NCBI RefSeq assembly: GCF_900461525.1 | Contig: NZ_UGOD01000001.1 | Coordinates: 1,085,001-1,149,000 of the forward strand | Direction: 5' to 3' | Length of the DNA: 64,000 bases | Source: Legionella busanensis | GTDB taxonomy: Bacteria > Pseudomonadota > Gammaproteobacteria > Legionellales > Legionellaceae | Part shown: positions 9,394 through 17,248 of the stretch, piece after piece | How the letters are laid out: every line of letters begins with the position of its first letter | Position numbering within the stretch: position 1 is the stretch's first letter | Notes under the pieces: generated by a model | What the model was told of the DNA's origin: nothing | Databases searched by the model: none | What the model saw: the letters and a program-made list of their open reading frames with translations, nothing else | Made by a program: the position numbers and the translations under genes

Positions 9394-9439
9394 AAGGACT
9401 TGTTACACTATTTTTCATTAAAGATTGGAAGGTGTTGCT

Positions 9440-10246
9440 ATGTCATTACCAAAAAAAATCTTTAGTATTATCCTCCTTTTATTGGTTTCAGCTTTGGCTG
9501 TCAGTCAGCTTATAAAAAACTTTGGACAAGCTAAAAAGAATGCACGGATTATCTTTGCATTTCATCGAGAGACGCTTTATTGTCGCTGCCGTTTTGATGC
9601 TCGCCTTCAAGTAGATTTAAAGAGTTGTAATATGCAATCAGCAGCTAAGTTTAAGCGAGCAAGACGAGTTGAATGGGAGCATATGATGCCTGCTGAAAAT
9701 TTTGGAAATCAGTTTGCATGTTGGCGCGAACCACTTTGTAAAAAAAGAAATGGCAAGCAATATAGAGGTCGTGCCTGCTGCGAACGTATTGATCCAAAGT
9801 TTAGACAAGCTGAGGCTGAGCTTTATAATTTATGGCCTGCTGTAGGCTTAGTTAATCAAGCGCGCTCAAATTATCGTTATAGTAAGTTAAACCCACATAC
9901 AACGTTTTATGGATGTCCTATTACCATAGATTCTGCTACTCGACGTGTAGAGCCAGCTGACTATGCGAAAGGGATTGTAGCTAGAGCAAATTTATTTATG
10001 TCATATAAATATGGTATTCATTTAAGTGAAGCACAACGTACGCTATTTTTAATGTGGGATACACAATTCCCCCCTAGTAATATAGAGAAGCAATGGGCTC
10101 AAAAAGTTGCAGAAGTTGAAGGCTACGACAATCCCTATATAGTTGTTCGAGAAAATGATTATTTAAATTTAATTAATAAACTAAAATCTTTTTTTAACGA
10201 AAAAGATGATTTCTTAATTGATATACTTCGAGCTTATTTTAAGTAG
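9440..10246 (+). CDS. EndA-family endonuclease (endonuclease I)
   Basis: 268 residues from the ATG at 9440, which has GGAAGG seven bases upstream; an in-frame TTG at 9425 lacks such a site. A hydrophobic N-terminal segment (residues 7-24, IFSIILLLLVSALAVS) acts as signal or anchor, so the enzyme works outside the cytoplasm. The catalytic region has RVEWEHMMPAENFG, NLWPAVGLVNQARSNYRYS and YGC, the His-Asn core of the endonuclease I / His-Me-finger nucleases, which make double-strand breaks without sequence specificity. Several cysteines could form disulphides. Copies on conjugative elements may limit competing DNA or degrade host DNA; the role here is not visible. It starts 46 bases after the inverted repeat. 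Confidence 0.85.
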   Translation: MSLPKKIFSIILLLLVSALAVSQLIKNFGQAKKNARIIFAFHRETLYCRCRFDARLQVDLKSCNMQSAAKFKRARRVEWEHMMPAENFGNQFACWREPLCKKRNGKQYRGRACCERIDPKFRQAEAELYNLWPAVGLVNQARSNYRYSKLNPHTTFYGCPITIDSATRRVEPADYAKGIVARANLFMSYKYGIHLSEAQRTLFLMWDTQFPPSNIEKQWAQKVAEVEGYDNPYIVVRENDYLNLINKLKSFFNEKDDFLIDILRAYFK

Positions 10247-10359
10247 TATCCTTTTATTCCATGTATCAAATAGGTCCTATAAGAAAGAAAAATACGAAAT
10301 ATTTACTACATAAAAACATATAGGTTTAGCAATAAATTAAATCCCTTATAGCTTATTAT

Positions 10360-11259
10360 TTAACCACAATAAATTTTAGTAATAGCCAGTCTTGAATGGC
10401 CTAATTCCCGGCTAATAATTTCACGCGCTTTTATATCAAGCTTCTTTTCATAACTATTAAGTAATTTACTTGGTTTACCACCTTGAATAGGACAAATTAA
10501 GCCAAATCTTTTACTGTCAAATTCTTTAGTTAATTCATGATAACGTTGCTGCGCATATGCATGCCTTAATCCATGACATTTACTAACTCCCATTTTTTTC
10601 GTTTCAAGTTGATAATGACTTAAGTGCTGCTTATAACTTCTATTTTGAGGTATTAAAGATTGACCTGCTGGAACTAGTTGTGACGCTCTAATAAGCCATT
10701 GGCGCTGCTCATTATTGATAATCCGCAATGTGCGGCCAATGCCACCTTTAGTCCAGCTAGGTTTAATTTTGAGAGTATTACCGAGCCATGCTTCACTAAC
10801 TATAAGCTTCATTGATTCCTCTCGTCGGAGTCCAAATAGGCGTTGTGCTTCTAGTGATAATCGAATTAAGGGGTCATTACATCTATTAAAATCAACTTGA
10901 TGAATGGCTTTGTTTAGAGTTGGCGCATAGCTACGTCGATTAATTTGATAAGCCTCATTAGTGGGTTTCACTAATTGTGGTTTATTAAGTAGTAGCGAAA
11001 CCTTGCGTAGCTTTGCCATGTAGTTTTTTATGGTACCAGTATTCTTTTTTTGTTTTTTCCAGTGTTCTACTAAAACAAAAATATGCTTAGACTTTAAGCC
11101 ATTAATATGACCTAATTTATAGCCGAGCTCATGTAAATCCTTCACACAACGATTTAATATATGGCGCATGTCTGCTTTGCTAGCAAAGGAATAGCCTCTG
11201 ATATCTTTTAAGCATTCATTAACTGAATAACATGCATTTTTAAGCTTTGATTTACTCAT
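10360..11259 (-). CDS. Tyrosine recombinase (ICE integrase)
   Basis: 299 residues. The C-terminal half has the catalytic set of tyrosine recombinases: R in LFGLRREES (about residue 148), H-x-x-R in CHGLRHAYAQQRY (about 229-241), H in RELGHSRLAITK and the nucleophile Y in KIYCG at the very end. The N-terminal SAM-like domain matches the integrases of mobile elements annotated as integrase-domain proteins (Integrase_1 type). It would excise and insert the element. It is translated with an 8-base overlap from a shorter, degenerate relative upstream, so both are likely made from one transcript. The protein ends three residues after the catalytic Tyr-Cys. Confidence 0.88.
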   Translation of the reverse strand: MSKSKLKNACYSVNECLKDIRGYSFASKADMRHILNRCVKDLHELGYKLGHINGLKSKHIFVLVEHWKKQKKNTGTIKNYMAKLRKVSLLLNKPQLVKPTNEAYQINRRSYAPTLNKAIHQVDFNRCNDPLIRLSLEAQRLFGLRREESMKLIVSEAWLGNTLKIKPSWTKGGIGRTLRIINNEQRQWLIRASQLVPAGQSLIPQNRSYKQHLSHYQLETKKMGVSKCHGLRHAYAQQRYHELTKEFDSKRFGLICPIQGGKPSKLLNSYEKKLDIKAREIISRELGHSRLAITKIYCG

Positions 11260-12058
11260 TTAAGTACAACCATAAGGTATTGGGTGATTTAATACCCATT
11301 TCATCGCGTATAATCCAATTGGTTTGATAGCATCCAAGCACTGGTGATAAATTCTTTTTTAATTGTTGTGCATAGAGATAGCGATAAGTTTTATTGGATG
11401 ATAGCTTGTGTGCACTTAAAGCGCTTCGCCATAGAACACGGATGGCTTCATAGGGAAGGCTGTTTACTAAGTTTCTATTACCTTGAGTAAATTGAATTAA
11501 TTCCTCAACTATTTGCTTTTGTTGGTCATAGCGTATAGGGATAATTCTATCTAAGGAGTTAAAGGCTATTTCACGAGTTATCCAAAGGGTATGTTCTTGA
11601 ATATGAATATCAGGAATCAGTGAAATTGCTTCGCGAAAAGTTAAGCCAAATTGAGTTTGCAATCCCATAATTAATCGTGGCATAGGATCAATAATATTGA
11701 TCCAAAAATCTTCAGAAACTTGCTTCTTTCTTTTACCGCTATATGATCGTGTTAAGCCAAGTGATTTATTGTCGAACTTTTCTATATGATGTCCTATGTT
11801 GCTCAGAAAAATGCGAATAGTAGTCATATAATCCATCATGGTCGCAGGTTTAATTTTCTCTTTTTTCCAATGTATTATTAAATAGTGGATGTGGTCATGG
11901 TTTAGAGATAACCAAGAGCAAGGGACAATACCTAGTTTAAATAAATCATTTATCATCTTATGGATGACAAAAGTACGATGTTTTTTATCCTTGATACTGC
12001 CTCGATTATCCAATTGTAAATATCGGTTAGCAGCTTGTCTCAAAGATTGTTTACGCAT
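11252..12058 (-). CDS. Degenerate tyrosine-recombinase paralogue
   Basis: 268 residues, same architecture as the integrase that follows. The parallel segments are IIHWKKEKIKPATMMDYMT (partner: VEHWKKQKKNTGTIKNYMA), QFGLTFREAISL (partner: RLFGLRREESMKL) and KTYRYLYAQQLK (partner: GLRHAYAQQRY). The box-II His is replaced by Lys or Thr, the second His motif is absent, and only a Tyr in LWLYLNE near the end remains. It is therefore probably not a full catalyst, more likely a partner that binds att DNA or directs the active subunit. The two genes overlap by 8 bases, arguing for coupled translation. It is not a frameshifted half of the second gene, as each has its own N-terminal domain. Confidence 0.7.
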   Translation of the reverse strand: MRKQSLRQAANRYLQLDNRGSIKDKKHRTFVIHKMINDLFKLGIVPCSWLSLNHDHIHYLIIHWKKEKIKPATMMDYMTTIRIFLSNIGHHIEKFDNKSLGLTRSYSGKRKKQVSEDFWINIIDPMPRLIMGLQTQFGLTFREAISLIPDIHIQEHTLWITREIAFNSLDRIIPIRYDQQKQIVEELIQFTQGNRNLVNSLPYEAIRVLWRSALSAHKLSSNKTYRYLYAQQLKKNLSPVLGCYQTNWIIRDEMGIKSPNTLWLYLNE

Positions 12059-12301
12059 TATTAATATCTCTAAAATACTTGCCCTGATTTTGTTTAGTGT
12101 TGGTCGAGCGGCTCACTCAAAAGGTGATACCCAGCTATTGCTGCAAGGCTCAAGTTAGGGGCAAATCAATCGTTTTAAAGCAAACGATATAGCCAAGATA
12201 CAACAAGTTTTTTGTTGTTTTCCTCCTTTGTTTTAAACATTTTTAGATAGGCAAAGCAATATCGCCCAGAAGCTAGGTCATAACGATAAATTGTAATGAC
12301 A

Positions 12302-12449
12302 GTAAATTTTGAAGAAATTTACGCTGCCAGTTGGCAGGTATCCATGAGGGTTTCCCGACTTAAACGTCCAGCCACAAGGTTAGGGAGCAGGGTGGCTTTG
12401 CACAAGACCTTAAAGGTTTCGCCTGAACTTCCCAGGCTCTTCAGTTGTG
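12302..12449 (+). ncRNA. Structured RNA (or ssDNA) element, copy B
   Basis: Second copy of the element at 9066-9197, same orientation. The helices are a leading 8-bp hairpin 12302-12309/12315-12322; AGCCAC/GTGGCT at 12370-12375/12392-12397; ACCT/AGGT at 12407-12410/12414-12417; and GCCTG/CAGGC at 12421-12425/12433-12437. Compared with copy A, paired positions change together (TGCCAT/ATGGCA to AGCCAC/GTGGCT; GCCAG/CTGGC to GCCTG/CAGGC), while loop motifs TTTCCCGACT and TTAGGGA stay fixed. It lies about 240 bases upstream of the integrase pair, on the opposite strand to them, and before the IS element. Confidence 0.75.
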
Positions 12450-12502
12450 CTTAATAGAAATTTATCAAAATAGATATTATTGGACAATGGTTTTACAAAA
12501 GA

Positions 12503-12539
12503 ATTTTATCCTATCGGATTCGGTCCGATAGGATAAAAT
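12503..12539. terminator. 16-bp perfect hairpin with TTCGG loop
   Basis: ATTTTATCCTATCGGA at 12503-12518 pairs completely with 12524-12539 around TTCGG. The A/T-rich ends of the stem give T-runs on both strands, as in a bidirectional terminator. It stands between the integrase promoter region and the IS element, and could insulate the two. Another role (recombination or replication site) cannot be excluded. Confidence 0.55.
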
Positions 12540-12580
12540 AATATAATTTATTGATTATAAATCAGAAATTTAATAATTGT

Positions 12581-12646
12581 ATTCTGCGTCACTGCCACTT
12601 TTGCCTTAAAAGTACCCACAACTTAAAAAATTTTCCGCAGTGACGC
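12581..12646 (+). repeat. IS left terminal inverted repeat
   Basis: 66 bases. It matches the reverse complement of 14191-14256 with only a few differences, all in the segment after CGTCACTG. Confidence 0.9.
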
Positions 12647-12788
12647 TGATATTATAAAAAATAATCAATTTTCAAATACTATTTTAGTAAAATTATTTTT
12701 ATTTATTATTTTAAGGGTTCAAGTTCGCTTTCTAAGAAATTAGAAAGATAATAACATCTCTTTCAACAATAAGAGGGAGTTGTTTCTA

Positions 12789-14231
12789 ATGGTTCATCAT
12801 GAGTGGATTTCTAAAGAATTTGACGACATCTGTCTGGGTGATAAGCGATTAAATAAAAGATTAAAGACAGTAGCAACCCAGTTCTTCCTGAATGCAGAAA
12901 GCACGATCCCGTCGGCTTGTGAAGGCTGGTCTGGTGCAAAAGCCTGTTATCGATTTTTTAAAAACCCTAAAGTCAATGCTAGAAAAATATTGGAAACGCA
13001 CCGTCAAAAGAGTCTTCAGAGAATTGGAGAAACAGAAACGGTACTTATCGTACAAGATACAACTTTTATTGATTATAGCACCCATTATCAAACCAAAGGA
13101 TTAGGCGGAATAAGTAAAGATTCCAAAGGATTAATCATGCATTCATCTTTAGCTCTCTCAGAGGATGGAATTCCCGTGGGATTTTTAGGCCAAAAAATTT
13201 TTGCTAGGCCTTTTGTCGAAGGATTAAAAAAAAGAAATCGCCATGCCACACCGATCCAAGATAAAGAAAGCTATCGGTGGCTAGAGTCTTTTCACGATTC
13301 TATTGAAGGATTTTCCAATACGCAGAGACTGGTTACTATCACAGATAGGGAGGGTGATATGTACGAATTGATGCTTGAAATAGACAAGAAAGACAGCAAT
13401 TTCTTGATACGCATCCGTCAAGATAGAGCAATCAATCAAAGGTTTAAGAGATCACCCGTTCAACAAAGAATGTGGAATTATATGTCTCAACAAACGCCAG
13501 TAGGTTACTTTAAAACGGAAATACAATATGTGAATAAGCATGTGAATAGATGGAGAGAAGTGGAATTAAGCGTTAAGATAGGTAGCTTTACTATACAAGC
13601 GCCACAACAAAGTAGAAATAGAGTGCTCAATGCCCCTCGCCCCATTAAGGTGTATGCTATTTATGTTCAAGAGATAAATCCGCAGAAGGGTGAAAACCCT
13701 ATTGAGTGGATGTTACTCACTAATTTAAGTACGATCGATTTTGAAACTGCTTTGGTTAGAATTAGATGGTATAAATACAGATGGCTCATCGAGCTTTTTC
13801 ATAAAATTCTTAAATCTGGTTATCAGGTAGAAAGCTGTCGATTATCAGAAGCAGAAAGACTGATTCGTTATTTAACTGTGATGTCTATTATTTCTTTCCG
13901 AATTCTTTCCATTACTTATTTACAGAAATATCAAGATTCGGTTAAGGCAGATGTTATATTTACGCCAGATGAATTAGTCATTTTATCTCTGTGGTCAAAT
14001 AGATTAGGTAAAAATATATCCTCTCCTTTAAGTTTAGTTACAGCAGTTAAAATATTAGCCCAAAAAGGTGGTTTCTTTAATCGAAAATCAGATGAGACCC
14101 CTGGTTTCATAACTATTTGGAGGGGACTGAGAAAACTTGCTGAATGCATAGATTCTTGTCACATGATCATAGAAAATTTACCTATCGCACGCGTCACTGC
14201 GGAAAATTTTTTAAGTTGTGGGTACTTTTAA
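12789..14231 (+). CDS. IS4-family transposase (Tn5/IS50-like)
   Basis: 480 residues from the ATG at 12789 (GGGAG nine bases upstream). The N-terminus EFDDICLGDKRLNKRLKTVA...ACEGWSGAKACYRFF is the Tn5-type transposase DNA-binding domain. Catalytic acids are D in VQDTTFIDY and D in ITDREGDMYEL. The glutamate lies in the YREK box, YKYRWLIELFHKILK (Y-x2-R-x3-E-x6-K intact). Length and motifs are complete, so the enzyme should be active for cut-and-paste movement of its IS. It is flanked by 66-bp inverted repeats and directly precedes the RT-SIR2 operon on the same strand, for which read-through from the IS could supply transcription. Confidence 0.93.
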   Translation: MVHHEWISKEFDDICLGDKRLNKRLKTVATQFFLNAESTIPSACEGWSGAKACYRFFKNPKVNARKILETHRQKSLQRIGETETVLIVQDTTFIDYSTHYQTKGLGGISKDSKGLIMHSSLALSEDGIPVGFLGQKIFARPFVEGLKKRNRHATPIQDKESYRWLESFHDSIEGFSNTQRLVTITDREGDMYELMLEIDKKDSNFLIRIRQDRAINQRFKRSPVQQRMWNYMSQQTPVGYFKTEIQYVNKHVNRWREVELSVKIGSFTIQAPQQSRNRVLNAPRPIKVYAIYVQEINPQKGENPIEWMLLTNLSTIDFETALVRIRWYKYRWLIELFHKILKSGYQVESCRLSEAERLIRYLTVMSIISFRILSITYLQKYQDSVKADVIFTPDELVILSLWSNRLGKNISSPLSLVTAVKILAQKGGFFNRKSDETPGFITIWRGLRKLAECIDSCHMIIENLPIARVTAENFLSCGYF

Positions 14232-14256
14232 GCACTTTTGCGCAGTGACGCAGAAT
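14191..14256 (-). repeat. IS right terminal inverted repeat
   Basis: 66 bases, complementary to 12581-12646. The transposase stop codon at 14231 lies inside it. Confidence 0.9.
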
Positions 14257-14312
14257 CTTTTGAAGTTGGCTAAAATAAAAAGTAATTGGATTTTATTAAT
14301 GGATTATAAAAG

Positions 14313-15842
14313 ATGGGTAGTAAATTAAAGCAAGGAATTATACCAGTACTAGCGTTATCGGCCTCACAAGCTAAAAAATATTTTTTGAAAGCAAAAAGTT
14401 ATTGTAACTTTGATATACCTAATTATATAAACTTTGAACCTTTATTAAGAGAAGTTGAAAAACAGCTTAAAAATAGAAAGTTATCTGATTTTTATAATGG
14501 AGCAAAACCAAGAGATTTTGAAAATGTTAACCATAAGATTTTAAATAATAAAGATGGTAAATACTCTTGGAGACCATTTCAGCTAATACATCCAGCACTA
14601 TATGTCGACTTAGTAAAATTAATCACTGAAAGTCAAAATTGGCAACTTATTCAGGCAAGATTCCAGAAATTTTCTTCTGACGAGCATATTCACTGTTTAA
14701 GTATCCCGTTTCGCTCCAATTTAGGTACTTCTAATAAGTCAGAACAAGTAGCAAATTGGTGGATTGCAGTTGAGCAAAAATCGCTAGAGTTAGCATTAGA
14801 TTTTCAATATATAATACAGACAGATATCAATGAGTGTTATAGCTCAATTTATACTCATTCAATAGCATGGGCAATTCATGGCAAAACTGACGCTAAAAGC
14901 AAACAAAAAGATAAGGCATTGCTAGGAAATAAAATAGATAATCTTCTACAAGATATGCACCATGGGCAAACTAATGGAATCCCTCAAGGGTCTGCTTTAA
15001 TGGATTTTATAGCAGAAATTGTCCTAGGGTATGCCGATGAACTGTTAATTGAAAAGTTAAAAAGTATTGAGTCTCAAAATGATTTTTTAGGCGAATATCT
15101 CATACTAAGATATAGAGACGATTACAGAATTTTTGTAAATAGTCCAATAACAGGTGATGTAATAATTAAATATCTTTGTGAGGTGTTATCTAATTTAAGT
15201 TTAAAATTGAACCCGGGAAAAACTTCTGTTAGTTATGATATTATAACTGAGTCAATTAAATCGGATAAATTATTTTGGATGAATAGTAAGCATTATGATA
15301 AAAATCTTCAAAAGCATTTACTAATTATTCATTCTTTATCCAAAAAATTTCCTAATTCCGGAAGCCTAATAACAGCCTTAAAACAATACTATGAAAGGCT
15401 CTTCAAAATAAAAATTGGCTTGGGGAATGTGAAGGTATTACTAGGGATTACTGTTGATATCGCACAAAAAAATCCTCGCTCCTATCCAGAATGTGCAGCG
15501 ATTATAAGTTGCTTGATTTCTAATATTAAATATAAGAAACAGAAAAGTGAACTGATAAATAAAATTCATAGAAAATTTGAAATGACCCCTAATACAGGGC
15601 ATTTAGAGATTTGGCTACAAAGGGTATCCCTGCGTTTTTATAAAGAATTTAAATATGAAGAGAGTATTTGTAAAAAAGTTATGGGTAAAAAAATCAACAT
15701 TTGGAATTGTGATTGGTTAAGCACTAAATTATCTAGGTTAATAAATGAGTTTGATATAGTTGATCAAGAAGTTCTAAATAATCTTCCTGATATAATTAGG
15801 GCGAATGAAGTTGAACTATTTCATACTAGACAGGATTATTAA
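14313..15842 (+). CDS. Reverse transcriptase, defence-type (UG/Abi-like)
   Basis: 509 residues. RT motifs are QTDINECYSSIYTHSIAWAI near residue 170 (first catalytic Asp), NGIPQGSALMDF near 222, and RYRDDYRIF near 265 (the Y-x-D-D box, here YRDD). A long C-terminal helical extension of about 230 residues follows, typical of the unknown-group/abortive-infection RTs (defence-associated RTs) rather than group II intron or retroviral enzymes, as no maturase or HNH domain is seen. Only 56 bases separate it from the IS, leaving no room for a retron msr-msd upstream. It is followed 12 bases later by a SIR2-like gene with its own AAGGA site, so the two form an operon. Proposed role: phage sensing or cDNA synthesis that triggers the SIR2 effector (inference). 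Confidence 0.85.
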   Translation: MGSKLKQGIIPVLALSASQAKKYFLKAKSYCNFDIPNYINFEPLLREVEKQLKNRKLSDFYNGAKPRDFENVNHKILNNKDGKYSWRPFQLIHPALYVDLVKLITESQNWQLIQARFQKFSSDEHIHCLSIPFRSNLGTSNKSEQVANWWIAVEQKSLELALDFQYIIQTDINECYSSIYTHSIAWAIHGKTDAKSKQKDKALLGNKIDNLLQDMHHGQTNGIPQGSALMDFIAEIVLGYADELLIEKLKSIESQNDFLGEYLILRYRDDYRIFVNSPITGDVIIKYLCEVLSNLSLKLNPGKTSVSYDIITESIKSDKLFWMNSKHYDKNLQKHLLIIHSLSKKFPNSGSLITALKQYYERLFKIKIGLGNVKVLLGITVDIAQKNPRSYPECAAIISCLISNIKYKKQKSELINKIHRKFEMTPNTGHLEIWLQRVSLRFYKEFKYEESICKKVMGKKINIWNCDWLSTKLSRLINEFDIVDQEVLNNLPDIIRANEVELFHTRQDY

Positions 15843-15854
15843 AAAGGATTTGAT

Positions 15855-16871
15855 ATGGCTAATAGAATTTTATTAACCGGTGCTGGGTTTACTCATAATT
15901 TTGGGGCCCCTTTAGCTAAGGATATGGCTACACATATATTTAATTCTTTAAATTATCCTGAAGAAAAGAATATTAAAAAAATTTTAAGTGAAAAAGCATA
16001 TGACTATGAAAGCGCATATCAGACTATTATCTCGGAAGAGTTTTCATCAGAAGAACAATTAGCTATGAAAACAGCATTAATTGAAGCTTACAACTATTTA
16101 GATAAAATTATCAATAAAATAGGTAATGACTATATCCATACTATATATTCTATTGAAAATGAATTAATTAAAAATCTACAAGTTAATCGTAAAGGTTCAG
16201 GTTTTATTTTTACTTTAAACCAGGATTTAATTATAGAAAGAAAATTTAGGCGTAGTGGTGGTATTACATATACCCTTCCTGCTGCAAAAACACAATTTTT
16301 AAATAACAATAATATCACGGAAGATTTTGAAAATAGTTTATATTCACAAAATAATAATTTACAGCAAATTGAAGAAGAAAAAAAACAATTTATTACTAAA
16401 TTAGATAAAATTAGAAAGGGAACTAATCATACCAATTTAATTGCCTATGTAAAGCTCCATGGCTCAATGGATTGGCTTTCAGATGAGAATAATCAACTAA
16501 TGATCGTTGGTGGTAATAAAGCCGAATATATAGATAAGTTCCCCTTACTTAAATGGTATTATGAATTATTTAAAATTGAGATAAAGAAAACTGGCGCAAG
16601 ATTACTTATCATTGGGTATAGTTTTATAGACGAGCATATAAACTTAGCCATAAAAGAGGCAATTGAGAAGAATGACCTTAAACTTTATATAATAAATCCT
16701 ACTAAACAAACAGATTTTGAAAAAGAGTTAAGCAATAAAAAATATGGGAAGGAAATTTTAGACGCTATAAAAGGTTATTATCCTTATGAGCTAAGTGTGA
16801 TTTTCCCAAACGATCCATGCGATCCAATAACAGCTCAATGGCTTAATATTAAAGAACAATTTTTTAATTAA
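15855..16871 (+). CDS. SIR2-like NADase-type effector
   Basis: 338 residues. The SIR2 fold is indicated by LLTGAGFTHNFGAPL at residues 7-21 (NAD-binding GAG loop), FTLNQDLIIE near 120 (the N-x-D pair), VKLHGSMDWL near 202 (catalytic His) and LLIIGYSFIDEHIN near 252. All residues expected for NAD+ cleavage are present. SIR2 proteins of this prokaryotic type act in anti-phage systems by depleting NAD+ and stopping growth of infected cells. The gene is translationally close to the upstream reverse transcriptase, indicating a two-gene system in which RT activity controls NADase activity (inference). The protein is cytosolic, with no membrane helices. Confidence 0.85.
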   Translation: MANRILLTGAGFTHNFGAPLAKDMATHIFNSLNYPEEKNIKKILSEKAYDYESAYQTIISEEFSSEEQLAMKTALIEAYNYLDKIINKIGNDYIHTIYSIENELIKNLQVNRKGSGFIFTLNQDLIIERKFRRSGGITYTLPAAKTQFLNNNNITEDFENSLYSQNNNLQQIEEEKKQFITKLDKIRKGTNHTNLIAYVKLHGSMDWLSDENNQLMIVGGNKAEYIDKFPLLKWYYELFKIEIKKTGARLLIIGYSFIDEHINLAIKEAIEKNDLKLYIINPTKQTDFEKELSNKKYGKEILDAIKGYYPYELSVIFPNDPCDPITAQWLNIKEQFFN

Positions 16872-17007
16872 TCATTCTAGTTGAATAACTGCATTTCGGC
16901 TCTACGCCCTTTAAGGAAGCTATTTAATCTAAGTTAATTTACGCTGTAATCTGTCTACATGAAAATTCTGAATTTCGCTGATAAATTCTAATTAGAAGTG
17001 CTTGGTT

Positions 17008-17145
17008 CTAATAGTGGCAAGAGGTAGAGTCGAGCCACTGACGCAAGGATTTTAAATCCTCAGGCTCAATCTTCAATACTTGATTATTAAAAATCTTCTG
17101 CGGGATTTCTCTATAAATTTCGTAATGTGGCGTATGGTGTCCTCC
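17008..17145 (-). pseudogene. C-terminal gene remnant without a start
   Basis: On the minus strand a frame running from a stop at 17146-17148 to a stop at 17008 reads like real protein (…YEIYREIPQKIFN…, ending LRQWLDSTSCHY) but has no start codon. An AGGAGG-like sequence sits at its beginning. It is best read as the tail of a degraded gene in the gap 16872-17248 between the RT-SIR2 and nuclease operons. The family is not recognised. An apparent double hairpin here (GTGGC...GCCAC and AGGATT...AATCCT) is explained by this coding remnant. Confidence 0.45.
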
Positions 17146-17248
17146 TTAAATATGATTTCCAAAAGGAATATTTATTGTGAATTTTAGTATATTACACATA
17201 TAAGTTAATTAAATAACATAGAATGAATGAAAAAATAAATTATTAAAG

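Larger units (their letters stand above)
12581..14256 (+). mobile_element. IS4-family insertion sequence, complete
   Basis: 1676 bp bounded by 66-bp terminal inverted repeats (12581-12646 and 14191-14256), with one transposase. The right repeat encodes the last residues of the transposase. The ends start ATTCTGCGTCACTG. No target-site duplication is visible: the left flank reads TAATAATTGT and the right flank CTTTTGAAGT. This suggests a rearrangement or deletion after insertion, next to the defence genes. Confidence 0.88.

Noticed and set aside
10360-12058. One integrase split by a frameshift
   Set aside because: Each gene has its own N-terminal and C-terminal domain; they are tandem relatives.
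14257-14312. Retron non-coding RNA upstream of the reverse transcriptase
   Set aside because: Only 56 bases lie between the IS end and the RT gene and no msr-msd fold is seen.
17013-17075. Hairpins resembling a third copy of the structured RNA
   Set aside because: Loop motifs TTTCCCGACT and TTAGGGA are absent and the region reads as a coding remnant.
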